Shown here piece after piece: positions 45,763 through 57,570 of a stretch of DNA of 64,000 bases (position 1 is its first letter; every line of letters begins with the position of its first letter). The stretch comes from Phorcus lineatus. Lineage: Eukaryota; Mollusca; Gastropoda; Trochida; Trochidae. The position numbers and the translations under genes were made by a program. The stretch is from the NCBI GenBank assembly GCA_921293015.1, contig OV121081.1:26477158-26541157 (forward strand), read 5' to 3'. The notes under the pieces are model-generated. The model had not been told where the DNA came from. It made no database searches and was given only the letters and a program-made list of their open reading frames with translations.

Positions 45763-47599
45763 ATATATCGGATTGCTTTTCTTCATTAGATTAATGAACA
45801 ATGCAGATCATCAAAGGAAATATACTTTTGAAAATAAAATGTTATAATATTTTCAAGTACAAAAAAGTGCACTTGTAAAATTATTTTTTAACATTTCTAA
45901 CGAAATTACAGTAAATGTCACAATATCCTAAGAAATAGATTCTCAAAGTTCTTAAATACGAAGAATTTTAAAGGTAATTGCGTTTACGGAGTAATTATTT
46001 CTACACAAAGGAAGCGACATTTTGGTATTTATCAATATTCTAAGAACGCGTCCTTGTACCTTGGTAATGAAATTCGAAAGTCCCTGTAATCACTACCTAC
46101 ACACTGGTCATATGTATGATCATGGACATCATGTCATTTTATTGTTATTCTGTATTTTCATTTTTTAAACTGAAATAAACAACTTCAACATGCCCCTACA
46201 CTGAAAATATTAATATTTAGCGGCTATCACTACTTGTCTCATTATATATATGTGGTGGATTGCGTCGTTCAGAGATCTCGAGAGTGAGTGAATTGACGTC
46301 TAACGGGAAGAATTACTTAGGTAACCTCCTAAGGAAAACGATAAGGTTATAAATGAGGTTATGCTTTCAACAAAACCTGCAATCAACAAATAGTTTCACT
46401 GAGTGATCCTAGACCTAATATCAATCTTATTCCATGATGGAGAATAGAGGAAACAGTTGATCTTCGGATGAAGGTTGGTAGGAATCCAGACTCATTATTT
46501 CTAATAAAATGACTAAGACATCAAATTAACTTTAACGTATTGTAGATAATTGATTGCCCTGGCAATATTTTTTTCAAATCTGCGGTGATATGGCGTCAGT
46601 ATTATCTATGCTCAGGAAGAGGCGATGGACATGACCAAAGATCATGGAAATATGTTCTCTAAAAGAGGACAGCAACTACCCCAATAGAATAGAATAAATA
46701 CAAAGTGTTTAAAATAAATGTAAATCATTTATAAAGTCCTGTAATTTTAGTTTATAAACTTCTTAAAATCTACGCTAAGCCAGTAACGGATCAACGTGTA
46801 CGCAGTTTTTCTCGACTCAAACATATGAATTGACACTGAAAACAATTGTAAATGTTACCCAAATATAACATCTACTTATCTCTTTGTGTACAAACGAAGT
46901 TTATTAGGCGAAACATATAAAGTTTATGGACCTTTGACATTCGGAGCAAGGCAAGACCAAACATTTTCTATGATGATGTGCTAGTGAAACTGTTTACTGT
47001 TATACGGGAATGCATGGCGTGGTGTTGCGCCTTTTGTAATTCCATCTCATATTCAACTTTGTAGATAACGAATGGTTGTTATATATTGATGAAAAACTTT
47101 TGTAAGAAATAATCGTTTTCGTATGCAATGTTTTATTAGCAGTAAAATTGGAATAAGTTGTCGAAAGTATCTATTCAAGTCTTAACAGTTTTTACCATAA
47201 AAACGTCATTATAATCGACATTAATAAAAAGTTAATATTTTTGCTCACATCGAAAACTGTGGAAAGTGTACAGCTAAAGTTCCAAAATATACTAGTTTAA
47301 CCAACCTTAGAGCTACAGTTTTTAGAAGAGATTTAATGAAAATCACTGTTTTACAGGATTTTAAAAGCTGAAATATTCCGCAATGCTGTTAATAGAAGTT
47401 CAATATAAAATGTAATGAATATTGAAATTTTCTTTTATCTTTATACACATTATTTTACATTTTCTAATCACGAAATTATTTTTTTCATTTCAAGAATCAG
47501 TTCATTACAGGCGAATGGTAACTTGTGGCAAATATCAATATTACAGTTTTATCACAATATTTGTTGTAGTATAAAGTGTAAAGAATGAGTTTGGGTGTA
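45763..47599. other. Non-coding stretch; possible SINE A head and partial paralogy to 58.2-58.7 kb
   Basis: 46249-46290 (TGTGGTGGATTGCGTCG, TTCAGAGATCTCGAGAG) resembles a family A SINE head. 46830-47400 is paralogous to 58230-58710. AAACTGAAATAAACAAC at 46175 could be a retrotransposon 3' end but is too short to assign. No gene. Confidence 0.45.
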
Positions 47600-47770
47600 A
47601 CCTGCTGTTGTCTGTCTCTCACTATGCCTTTCTTTCCGTCTTTTCTCTCAACCTTTCCATCCCTTTCTCCCTTGTCTGTCCACTCTCTTTTGGATGCTTG
47701 TCATCCACGTGTTCAATAACTGAAATATTGTTCAAAGCACGTTAAACCCCAACTCACTCACTCACTCATT
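47600..47770 (+). mobile_element. SINE family A, 3' part, left arm of a SINE palindrome
   Basis: Pyrimidine-rich TATGCCTTTCTTTCCGTC, TCTGTCCACTCTCTTTTGG, CATCCACGTGTTCAATAACTG and CACGTTAAACCCC followed by (ACTC)n. It meets the opposite-strand copy tail to tail at about 47770. Confidence 0.85.
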
Positions 47771-48049
47771 CAACATTATTTCAGTTATTGAACACGTGGA
47801 TGACATGCATCAAAAGGAGAGTGGACAGATCAGGGAGAAAGGGATCGAAAGGATGAGGGAAAAGAAGAAGAGAAAGGCATAGTGAGAGATAGAAAGGAGG
47901 TTTTAGAAGGACTCAAATTTGGTCTGGCTTTTACCCGTCGACCTGTCCAGCGTGGGTGACCCTAACAGGATGATGTTAGTTCCAGCTGGCATACCTCTCA
48001 GAGTCTCTGAAGCATGCAAACCACCACGCCACGGTTAGGTATTGAGTCC
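47771..48049 (-). mobile_element. SINE family A, near full-length, right arm of a SINE palindrome
   Basis: On the minus strand it reads from the head (GACTCAATACCTAACCGTGG, GCATGCTTCAGAGACTCTGA) through the middle to CCACGTGTTCAATAACTG. The (ACTC)n tail is shared with or lost at the junction. Together with the + copy it forms an inverted repeat with arms of about 150 bp. Confidence 0.85.
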
Positions 48050-51000
48050 AGTGGTTATCGAATCCACACATTCAGAGTCAGTACAATCATCTTTGACCTT
48101 ACCAAAAGTTAACCATTGACTTCACGCAAGGACTTATATGTGCTATATAATGTAATTCAAAGTTGCATTTTCTATTTTGCCATTTGGAATCCTAAGTTTT
48201 GTTTTTAAAATTTGTTCTGAGATATATTGTAAAACTTTCTGCCAAATTGATATGTACGAATTAAATAGCCATGTCATTTAAACATTTATACATACAGTAA
48301 TTGCAGTTGGAATTCATTACTGTTCATTATAGAGCTGAAAAAACAATTATCATTGAAGAGCATCTAATGAATTTAAAGTGAAATTTGAGGGGATCAATTC
48401 AATAGCTAAATGGTATTAAACATCAGAAGCTTTTAACCACAGACCACCAAACTTCACTCAGCAATAACATTTCAAAGCAAAATGTTCAAACAAGATAACA
48501 AATCGTAATGCTTCATCAATATTCAAATCAGCTCAACAAAAAAAGGAAGTTCAAAACAGTGTACTGTCATTTTGTTACAACTGAGTACCATAGCTAATAC
48601 ATAGCTAATGTCACCAAATACTGTGTAATAGCCTGTCATAATGTCATGGGACCATCCAACTGATTTGTTACCATATGATGCTAAATCTTCTCAAACAATA
48701 TTTTGTGGTTGACCCTCTTGTGACTTTGAATTATGTATGTTTTGTGCTCTGAAGGTTATCATGTAAGACGAGTCACAAACAAAAAAAGATAACTTTTTAA
48801 CCCTCATATTGATGTAAAGTACATTTACATTACATTACCAAATAAACAAATCTGGCATAAGAGAAATCTACAAGAGAACCCCTCTGTAAAGAGAGGGCGC
48901 ATATTTCGGCAAAGTGTATTTACGTGAGGTTAAACTAATCCCAGTGTGGGAAAAATGTGGTTGAATATCAAACTAGTCGCGTATCACTCATTATTACAAA
49001 TGTTTTCATGTCTGATAAAATATGTGTGATAACATTTTTCCTTTTCTTATTCATTGTCAGCAAGTTAAATATTTTTACAATGGCATCCATCGAATTGTAT
49101 TGTCCACATGCTAATTGCATATGAATACATTAGCCTTTTGAAACAAATTTTTGAATTCATGCGTTTTGATCAAGTTATAATTTGGATCTGCTAGTTAAAA
49201 GGCAAGACTGTAACGGGCAAACCTGAAATTGATAAATACTGGAAACGACATTTTTGCATACCCAGATTGAACACTGTTTTAATGTTATAAAAACACATTG
49301 CCTTACAATTTCATGTTATTTGACATCGTCAACTCGTCAAAATATGTTAAATTGATTAAAAGGTTGATGTAACCTGCCGTATTCCTGACTGAAATTCTTT
49401 TTTCCATTATATGTTAACCAAACCTAAAAGTTTAAGAGCCATTGTATTTACAGTCTCTAACGTGAAATCTTATTATTTTATTCTTCTGATATGGAAACAG
49501 ATGTTTTGTATTTCTGGATAAGTAATTTGCATAATCTTAAGCGATTGTCAATACTGTACACAGGTAATGACCGAAGGTCAAGGGTATGTAGTAACAGCAA
49601 AGATTCCGTCCGTTTTTCCGTCAGTCCATCCTAGAGATTTTGAGAAAAACTATTTACTCGATTCTTTCAATACTTTGCATGATATTATGTCGTCTACCTT
49701 AAGTATGAGCGCAGTGCCAAATTTCATGCAAGTTCTTGAATTTTACAGAGTATACACTATATACCCTAAGGTCAAAAATTGTCCGTCCCATTACAGAAGT
49801 ACCATTTAACCAATTATTTTAAAATGTGGCACATGTCCCATTAGGAGAGATGTAGTGCAATATTTCAAGCAATTTTGTGAATTTTTAAATTTTTTTACAA
49901 ATTGCTATGTCTTGTATTTAGTCGTTTCTTAAGGTTCGAATTTGTCTAACCAAGAGCCGAGATGTATGTACTAAGTGATATTGTTGTTTCTTTCTTATTT
50001 GATGTAAATTTCAGTGTTTGAAACTGTGTTTTAAAATGAAATTTAAACTGATCCAAATTACACACAGTTCCTAGTAATCTAAGTTAAGGGACGTCAAAGT
50101 TTCTAGTATTTAAGTTGGTTGGCAAAGGGGTTAAAGGGCAAAACTGGCCTTCAATAAACTCTGGAAATAGACTTGTCCTTTCACATCTCAGATACTGCAA
50201 GTTAAGAGGAACGTTTGACCTACACAAATCTACTTCAATGCTCATCTGATACTTAACGTTATTGGTATTGCTAGTTGGATGGTTGATACAAAACTTTCAA
50301 TAAAAGGGTATTTTGTTTTATCAAAGACACCGTCTTCTTTGTAACTGAAATACATTACAAGTGCTAGGTGCAACTTCAAAGCAGGATGTTTATTACAGGC
50401 AAAGCCAAACATTGTATGTTTCTTTTTTTTCACGCTTAATTAAGGGTTGTCCTTTAAATTCATGACAAGAGAAAACACACATTCTATGATCAGAAACTTG
50501 TACAGAAGATGAAAGACATCATGATATTCTCAAATTTGTTTTCATGCGATATTTTAAAATCTAGGATAAGAGAGTCTGTTTCACAGGTTGCAACAGAATG
50601 ACAGAAACATCGCACCAGGATATACTGGTCTTGTAAAAGTATAGTACAAACAGTGGGTCAGATGACTATCTTAAATCTGATACATAACTTCCTACTCCTT
50701 TGCTGCTACAGTCTCTTAGATTGTCTCTTTTATGGCAACAACAACTACCGCCTTAAGATGTTAAGGTTGTACAGCAGATCAAAATGATTTAAACAGACAA
50801 ATTATTTGCAAGATAAATGCTTGGAATAAATTCTATCGCTTGTGAGTATAGATGTTTACATATGTTTCAAGTGTCAGTTGATAACTTTTAATGCTTGTAA
50901 ATAAAACTTCATTTGTACATTTAAAAAATATATTCTCAGGAATATTTTATACCGTTTTTTTCTTATTTTCTATTCTTATCGGTAAACAGAGCAATTTATT

Positions 51001-51350
51001 TTCTAAACTTTACTTTCCTTTGTTTATCTTTTGAATGGCATTAGGTACAGATATAACTATAAAAACCGTTTTCGGCCCTAAATATCGACATTGTCCCTGT
51101 TTATTGTCTATATGCTAACTGATAAACATTGATATATAAATTTCCAGTAACAACCACTTATTGTCGACAAAATAACACTTTTTTAAAAAAAAATTTGGTA
51201 GCTTTGACCTCAACAATATAAATCGTGCCCCTTAAGATTAAGAATAAAAAAAAATAGTGTTCTTCAGATTTAGTTGTCAATGTGAGGTTACTTAACTTAT
51301 GATGTCTAGTATATTCACTCAATCTTAGTTAAAGGATTGCCGTGTTTGAT
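48050..51350. other. Non-coding stretch with no detected paralogue
   Basis: No gene is supported. The 80-codon frame at 49567-49809 (contains SVFPSVHPRDF) comes from a TCCGTCC-rich stretch and looks like translated repeat. The minus frame at 50242-50433 is also unremarkable. This is the part of the large duplication for which I could not find a counterpart at 58.7-59.1 kb. Confidence 0.45.
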
Positions 51351-51795
51351 TTATTCAGATTAGATATTTATTCAAAATGATGTATTGGTACGTCTACAGA
51401 ATAGTGTCATCTATGTCTTGTCTAACATAACAAAGTTAACAGTTATATGAATATAAAACTAAATACAATATTTGTTTATGACTTTTTGATTGAAGCCAAC
51501 GTCATTCTGCTCTTGATTGTCCTTGCTTTAATTTCATTTGCATTTTCCAACATTTATACCCAAACACAAAGACAACTATCACAAATACTTATTACTGGTT
51601 TAGTTCTCATATGGTGGAAGATTTATTGCACAAATGTTTATTTTGACTGTGTGTATTGGGACTGTCGAATACGATTCTTGCGCCTTCTTTCGTATTAAGA
51701 ATCAATTGGAAGGCTGATTTTGATATAAAAACATATTAAAGTTCTAACTTATACATTTCTTCATCGATAAAAGTGTTCATGCTTCTGTTTCTATT
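51351..51795 (+). repeat. Paralogous segment (partner about 59090-59620)
   Basis: Shared TATTCAAAATGA, TTTTCCAACATTTATA against TGTTCCAACATTTATA, TTTATTGCACAAATGTTTAT and GGCTGATTTTGAT. An 83-codon frame at 51447-51698 is hydrophobic (contains NVILLLIVLALISFAFS). The partner has stops and an insertion in the same place, so it is not supported as a gene. Confidence 0.65.
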
Positions 51796-52083
51796 TCATT
51801 GCATAGTTAGTTCCATCTTGACTCAATACCTTATCATGGTGTGGTGGTTTGCGCGCTTCAGAGACCCGGCGAGTTATACCAGCTGTAGAGGCACCCTGGA
51901 CTGGTCGAAGGGTTGAACCAGACCAAATTTTATCGTTCTAAAATCGGCTGTTTATCTCTCAGTATGCCTTTCTTTCCGTCTTTTCCCTCATCCGTTCGAT
52001 CCCTTTCTCCCTGAACTGTCCTATCTCATCCACAATTAGGTTGAAACACGTTAAACCTCAACTCCCTGACTCATTGCATAGTT
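51796..52083 (+). mobile_element. SINE family A with 13-bp target-site duplication
   Basis: TCATTGCATAGTT occurs exactly at 51796-51808 and 52071-52083 and brackets a full-length family A SINE (51809-52070). The paralogue at about 59640 reads straight through (TATTGCGTACCTCGAAAG), confirming an insertion after the duplication. This is the best-defined mobile insertion in the window, and it defines the 5' and 3' ends of the family. Confidence 0.92.
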
Positions 52084-52239
52084 CGAGGAGTATACCCATC
52101 ATACAAACATGACAGTTTGCAACATGTTAAGGTGGTAACAGACAACATTTGATGTTAGTAAAGGCATTAGTATTTAACACATTTGTTGATAGCGGCATGC
52201 GACAAGGTGACGTTTGTGACAAATAGTATATTGTATTGT

Positions 52240-52935
52240 GCTGCTGGACTTTGCGCACGGAGACCCTATAGAGGACCTATCCTTACACCTCTTCATGGCC
52301 CTCTCTGTCTTGCGTTGGCCACAAGGCACTTAACCTTAACTCAACGGCAGTGGAATTCCATTGTTGTTAGTGAGAAATCTTGATTTCCCTTGAGATTTGC
52401 CGACGGCAGGGACCTTGTGTACTGCAGACAAGGTGAACGTCACGCTCAAGTTTGGGTACGTGAGGTTGACCGATTTGGTTTGGTCATGGTTTGAGGTCTT
52501 TCTGTGAACATGGTCGTTCTCCACTGGTTGTTGTTCAAGGGAACTTAAATGCTGTCCAGTACAGGGATCAGATTTTGCAACCTGTTCTCCTTTCATTCAT
52601 GCAGAGACACGGCCCTGGACTAACGTTTCACAAGACAACCATAGGCCCAATACAGCAGTCCTGACGCAGAATTTTCTCACAAATGCTGTTGTTCAAGTCC
52701 TGGATTAGCCATCGCGAAGCCCCGACCTGAATCTGATCGAACACTTCTGGGACCAACTGGGTCGACGTGTCCGTCAACAAGTTAATTCACCACAGACGTT
52801 TCAAGATCTTCAACGTCACCTTGTTGAGCAATGACGACGTCTTCCTCGGGCAGTGTTCACTAACGTTCTAAGATCCATGAGCCGCTGTGTGGCTGTACGA
52901 GACGCTGGAGGGGGATACAATCGTTACCGATGACC
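52240..52935 (+). pseudogene. Tc1/mariner-type transposase, 3' (catalytic) part, multiply frameshifted
   Basis: Frame 1 (about 52240-52380) gives LCARRPYRGPILTPLHG, then RHLTLTQRQWNSIVVSEKS, the region leading to the first catalytic Asp of Tc1-like transposases; the usual TDES is VSEKS here. Frames then shift. FADGRDLVYCRQGERHAQV, VREVDRFG and GNLNAVQYRDQIL equivalents follow. Near 52716 comes SPDLNLIEHFWDQLGRR, which keeps the conserved SPDLNPIEH-type motif, and then SPQTFQDLQRHLVEQ and a stop. A final piece resembles the C-terminal end (MSRCVAV, GGGYNRY). The DNA-binding domain and inverted repeats are not seen. The protein would cut and paste its own DNA; this copy is inactive. It is absent from the paralogue near 59850, so it was inserted after the 13-kb duplication. 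Confidence 0.88.
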
Positions 52936-53264
52936 TCAGATCGATTATCTTTATTCTGTGAAATTCATTTGGGAGGGTATTCAGTCGTCATTAACGTTAT
53001 CGACGTTAAAGACAAACGTGATTATATGTTTCTGATTATCAATTGATCTTGCACAACATACGAATGCAATAATTGATTTAAAACAAAAGTTAAAAGTTTT
53101 CATGTTTGCTCAGTTTATGTTCATTTTGGATACTGAAAATATTTTGATATTGTTTTGTTGTTTAAGATCTAGCTATCTTAACTCACATAATTTAGAATCA
53201 AAACTTCCATTCCATTTTCGTTACATATCTTAGGTAGTTCACGTCCACCAGAGCATTTAAGACC
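52936..53264. other. Non-coding flank of the Tc1 fragment
   Basis: The downstream end of the transposon is not defined. CAATTGATCTTGC at 53040 resembles 59980 (AAATTGATCTTGA), where the host sequence may resume. Confidence 0.4.
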
Positions 53265-54689
53265 TATATGTAAGCGGATGCATGTTTTTGTGATGACTAT
53301 GTAGGGTAGCAGTTGTTATAAGAATTCCATATCTTACATTTGGCGTTTATACCTTATAGACAATGTCGCTTATAATATTGTTAATTTTGGAACTTGGTAC
53401 ATAATATATGCTCTTATATAAAATCATTCATCGAAAACGTTAGGTATGGCAACGTGTTTACTATGAAGATGCTTCAAATGAAAAAGTTCGACCCTTTAGA
53501 TAAACACTAGATTAACAAGACAGATCCTCAGTAAGGTAAAAATAACATGTTTCCTCTTAAAATGTCTTGAGTGCAAATTAAAACAATTTTGCAAAGGGCT
53601 TGGATTACTGACATTGTTTAAAGTTTCAACAACAATCTTAGGGTTTTTATCAAATGCAGTTTGATTTCATTTAGTTTTAAATTTTCCTAAATGTATTATG
53701 TTTTAAGATAGATTTAAATTTATATATCCTTACAATCTTTAGTGATTTATAAGTGCCTATATTAATTACATTACCACGACACTTCTTACACGGATAAGGT
53801 CCACACAATTGTAGCTGATAATAACGTTTACTGCACTGAAACTAAATGAATATTTCGTCATAACCGTACTGTAGGTAAAGCACAGTTAATGATCCTACTA
53901 TCTGATGTTTCATTTAAGATAATTGTAGTCACACATATCTTCACTAGGTTAAGAGTCTTCTTGCAATATCTATTTACTGCCAGGCCTCAGATCTGTAAGC
54001 ATTTTGGCAGAAATGTTCCTTCATTAATTTATCCTTCAAGTCATATACATGCATGTTTTTTGTGTATTGTGGATTTGTTATATATTATCATTAAGTATGT
54101 TCGTTTTATTGTGTATGTAAGAAAACAAACAGACCTGACATTATCAAAAGTAACATCTCTATATATGACTTCATCTTCATGCATATTTACCACGAAGCTC
54201 GTAATGGGCGTGCCTTCTCACCATCAGTAGTCATAGCTGATTGAATCCCTGTGGAAGAAATTAACCACAGACTTAACTGCTATCGTTCGGTAGTGGTTGA
54301 ATGTTTGAATCGTGATAATGACAGATCAGTGTTCCTTTGGGAAACAATGATCATCAATGGCCGCTGAAATGTGAATTGGTTGTGCATTGGACAATCAACA
54401 CAATCATCTGCTACCTGCTATAATAAATGATCATTGTGTTTCTCTCTACCATCTATATAGTCAAGGTATTGTTATCGTTTTATGCGATTCGCAAGATATT
54501 CTGCACCTTTAAAAATAAATTACAACAAATTAAAATGTTCACGTGTTAGTGGACACTGTAAACAAAGTGTAATACTTAAGCTTCCTGCCTCCTGATGTAC
54601 TAAAATGGGGCTGTTCGTTTAGAATTCTGGAAATACAAAATTGAATGTTGTTGAAAATATCACCATTGTTTTAATTGTCAATGCCATTC
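53265..54689 (+). repeat. Paralogous, non-coding stretch (partner from about 61255)
   Basis: The match is clear at 53265-53500 (GCAGTTGTTATAAG..TTTTGGAACTTGGTAC against 61300-61410) and patchy beyond. A 113-codon + frame at 53889-54230 has hydrophobic runs (CIVDLLYIIIKYVRFIVYV), but no recognisable family and no conserved partner. Confidence 0.5.
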
Positions 54690-56060
54690 GAATTGATTAA
54701 CTGAACTGCCAAAAGTCAAAGACATTTCTTCCCAACTGAACAGACAGTAGATATAGCGGTCAGGAACCATTGATCCAGACAACCATGAAATTTTCCTTCT
54801 CCCTTATTTTACAAAACAGTGATAACTAACTTTAACTGGTTATTAATGTGTTAGCTGTTGCCATGTTTCTAAATACAAGCTGATAACTATTCAAAAAGAA
54901 GCATGAGGAATTGGCTTATCCCCGGGCCACACAACTTGCATGACCAAATTTAGCATTCAATAGTATATACGAATTTCTAAGTTGCGTTTCCATTTGGAAT
55001 GGCAAAATTAAATGTTTTAGAAGCTCTACTACAGATGATAATTAGTCAACATACCAAGTTTCATTAGATTAGGCCTAAAGGTTTTCAATGGTTGTGTTCA
55101 TGGACTGCTGGTCAAACAGACAATCAGGAAGAAGAATGTGATTCATCATGGAACATCCATGAAACATCCATGATGTGTTTTGAACATCAAGCTGTCCATG
55201 AGCAGTTGTAATTAGCCCTACATTAGGGAATGCACAATCCAATGGATAAGGTTCCTCAGTTGAGTACTGCATTCTCAAAGGGATTCACACATGCCAATAA
55301 ATCATTATATTTAAAGGAACATGATTTATTAATCTATAGTCAGGTTTGCTGTATAATACTTATGTCGTAAGCCGAAAGTTCAAGACAAACTCTACATCGA
55401 GGTATGTATGCCTTTGCAAGCACAGCATTTACCTGTTGTAATATAATGAATCATTTGAAACGGCAAGGATGGAGTACTCAACAGAATCATTAATCAAATG
55501 TTGCCATTAGATGTTTAACAATGAATGATTCAATTTTACAAATGTCATCCTCACTTTCTCTCTATCAATGTACATACATTTATTAATAATGTATATATAA
55601 TGTATTTATATGTTGAGCTAAAAGTTCGATACAAGATCTACATTTACCTGTGATAATTTAATTAATAATTTCAATTGCGGGGATAGACTACAAAAGTAGA
55701 AATGTGTTGATTTTCAGAGTGTTAAACCACTGAACTTCTTAACTGCACATGAGTTGCTTCCTATCAAGATAGATTAATGGATTAATTAACAATACATTGG
55801 TCCTAAGATCTTGTGAATGATAATTATAATTGTATTGGTTATTTCTTTATATTTTCATTAACATTGTAATGATTGTTTAACAATTCTTAACCCACTCTGT
55901 TGTTTCTGTTTTGTTTGAATCCTGTTAACTTGAAAAATTAACTTGATGATGTTTTAACATTCCTTGCCTTATGGCAAATCTTAATCTAACTGTCCTTGAT
56001 TGAGTCGACAATAATTTCATGCAAAGCCCTAACGATACAGATGTAGTCTATAGTCTATCT
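54690..56060 (+). repeat. Best-conserved paralogous segment (partner about 62085-63345)
   Basis: Long near-identical blocks: GACAGTAGATATAGCGG, CCATTGATCCAGACAACCA, GAAGAAGAATGTGATTCA, GCAGTTGTAATTAGCCC and GATGATGTTTTAACATTC. A minus-strand frame of 67 codons at 55075-55278 is disrupted by indels in the partner, so a protein there is unlikely. An imperfect repeat of ACATCCATGA occurs at 55150-55175. Confidence 0.7.
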
Positions 56061-56880
56061 CTTCATTTGATCACCAAAATGTTTTTTTAAAATATAAATT
56101 TTACACAAAATAATACAATAAACAAAGTATGAAGACAACTTGATACATTGTTTAGATAGCTTTTTGAGATTGGCCAGTGTAGAACCACTGTCAATAAAAA
56201 ATATACTGCATTTAACATTTTGAATAATGGATTTCCTCGAAAGAAAGTTTAGAGAAAACATAATCGTTATTCAAGTAAAAAAGGAACAAAATGTTTTTAC
56301 TTCTATGGAAAATATATTAGTTTACCCAGGATGACGTATCTCCCCTTTTATTGTTGTTTTTATTACCAAACAAGAGACCTTTTAACAAAAACCTTAATAA
56401 GTGAGTTAAGAGGGAAACCTTCCTACAGCCCGCCCTCTCTTCTTGGTGATTAAATCGACACACATCACTCCAATGACATTACAATCAGCATTACAGCATG
56501 TTAATTGTGGGAATAGGATATTTTCATGGTACTCTTTATGTTAGAAAGAAAATAACATTTGTGATAAGGTGACTTTCTTACGTTAAAACATAACATAGCC
56601 ACAAGCTCCTTTCAAGTAGCATGCATTGATCGCAATTACAATAGAATATATAGAAGTTTATAGTTTTGGGAGATTGCTATGTTCATTTTAATTATGTTAT
56701 GTTTTTTATAGTAAATAACAACAAACATTTCCAATTGCACACAATGAATGTTAACCTTGTCAATAGCTAAAAGATTATTATGAAAGTTCCTAGTTTTGGT
56801 GTAAATGCGATATTCATTTGAAATTATCCATTCGAGTTTGCTAGTTTGTCTTTGAACCATAAAGAGCGTTGAATTACTCA
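56061..56880. other. Non-coding stretch at the junction of the large duplication
   Basis: Minus-strand frames at 56055-56261 and 56636-56881 are AT-rich and unremarkable. The second duplication copy begins around 56600-56700, by similarity to 43440-43600. Confidence 0.45.
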
Positions 56881-56894
56881 TTAGTTGAATTTGA

Positions 56895-57100
56895 TGTCAA
56901 CTTGCTTTGACAAGCACGTATCGCTTAAGAGTCCCTTTGGAATGCAAAATGACATTTGAAGTGTCCAATTTGATATATTCACTGCCATAAAACATCAAGC
57001 ACTTTGATCACCAGAATACAAAAGCTGCCCTGAACACTGGAGTAGAGTGCGTAGAAATGTAGGAAACTATTGCTTTTCACATGACCATATGTCATATTTT
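56895..57100 (+). pseudogene. Module B, copy 7: decayed exon-like sequence
   Basis: After GACAAG the frame reads STYRLRVPLECKMTFEVS and hits TAA at CCATAA. Downstream in the same frame NTGVECVEM is preserved, matching CGVECVEM of copy 1, before another TAG. Keeping the same reading phase on both sides of the stop suggests that the ancestral frame was real and was lost by point mutation. Confidence 0.52.
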
Positions 57101-57429
57101 TGCTCTTGCTTCTTTAAAGCAATGCAGTTACCATGAAGATGTGATAATGCAAGAACTTATATTGTTAATTCGTTTCAGTCAACCTGGAAATAATAAAACT
57201 GTTTATGCATTTATAGTATCAATAACAATGTTCATTTTAACGCATTTCAATCGATTAATCATTGGAAATTAACTGTCATTTACTTTTTTCTCTAGAAAAA
57301 GTATGGGCAAATGTAAAGTGTTGCAAAAGCTATGATAAAATATCGTCACATTTTCTTTAATGTTAAGATTTTTCAATCAGATTCAATCAACAATTAACTC
57401 TGCTTAAGATTCCCTAATGCCCTATATTA

Positions 57430-57570
57430 CATACTATTCCACTTACGTTTACAAATGAGTGATGCTTTGTTGACGGAAAGATTTTACTTTCTCTAACTAT
57501 GAAATACGGTTAGAATTAGAATTTATATTTATGGCATGTTACTTACAATCGAATTGGAAGAAATTTTGGC
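57430..57570 (+). repeat. Module A, copy 7 (3' half)
   Basis: TGATGCTTTGTTGACGGAAAG, AATACGGTTAGAATTAGAATT and TATTTATGGCATGTTACTTAC match copy 6. The GACCCAGACATGCAG half is missing. Confidence 0.7.

Larger units (their letters stand above)
43200..56400 (+). repeat. Large tandem-duplication copy 1 (partner about 56600 to window end)
   Basis: Paired landmarks: module B 43620/56900; module A 44900/57440; GGAGCAAGGCAAGACCAA 46943 against 58313; TTATTCAAAATGAtg 51368 against 59109; GATTTTGATATAAAA 51715 against 59556; TTTTGGAAC 53385 against 61388; GCAGTTGTAATTAGCCC 55202 against 62630; GATGATGTTTTAACATTC 55944 against 63029. Order and orientation are conserved. Copy 1 is longer because of SINE and Tc1 insertions and about 4 kb at 47.4-51.3 kb that I could not match. 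The partner continues past the window. Confidence 0.75.

Noticed and set aside
46140..46200. LINE 3' end at an ACTGAAATAAAC motif
   Set aside because: There is no simple-repeat tail, hairpin or coding remnant. An AATAAA motif alone is common in AT-rich DNA.
49567..49809. 80-codon ORF as a small protein
   Set aside because: Its SVFPSVHP-type stretch comes from TCCGTCC/TCAGTCC repeat-like DNA commonly seen in non-coding sequence.
51447..51698. Hydrophobic 83-codon ORF as a membrane protein
   Set aside because: The paralogous segment at 59.3-59.5 kb has stops and an insertion in the same region.
55075..55278. 67-codon minus-strand ORF in the conserved block
   Set aside because: The partner copy near 62.5-62.7 kb carries frame-breaking indels, so conservation there is not protein-level.
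17850..57570. CRISPR-like or satellite array
   Set aside because: Repeats are hundreds of base pairs to kilobases long, irregularly spaced and heavily diverged. There is no short regular repeat-spacer pattern.
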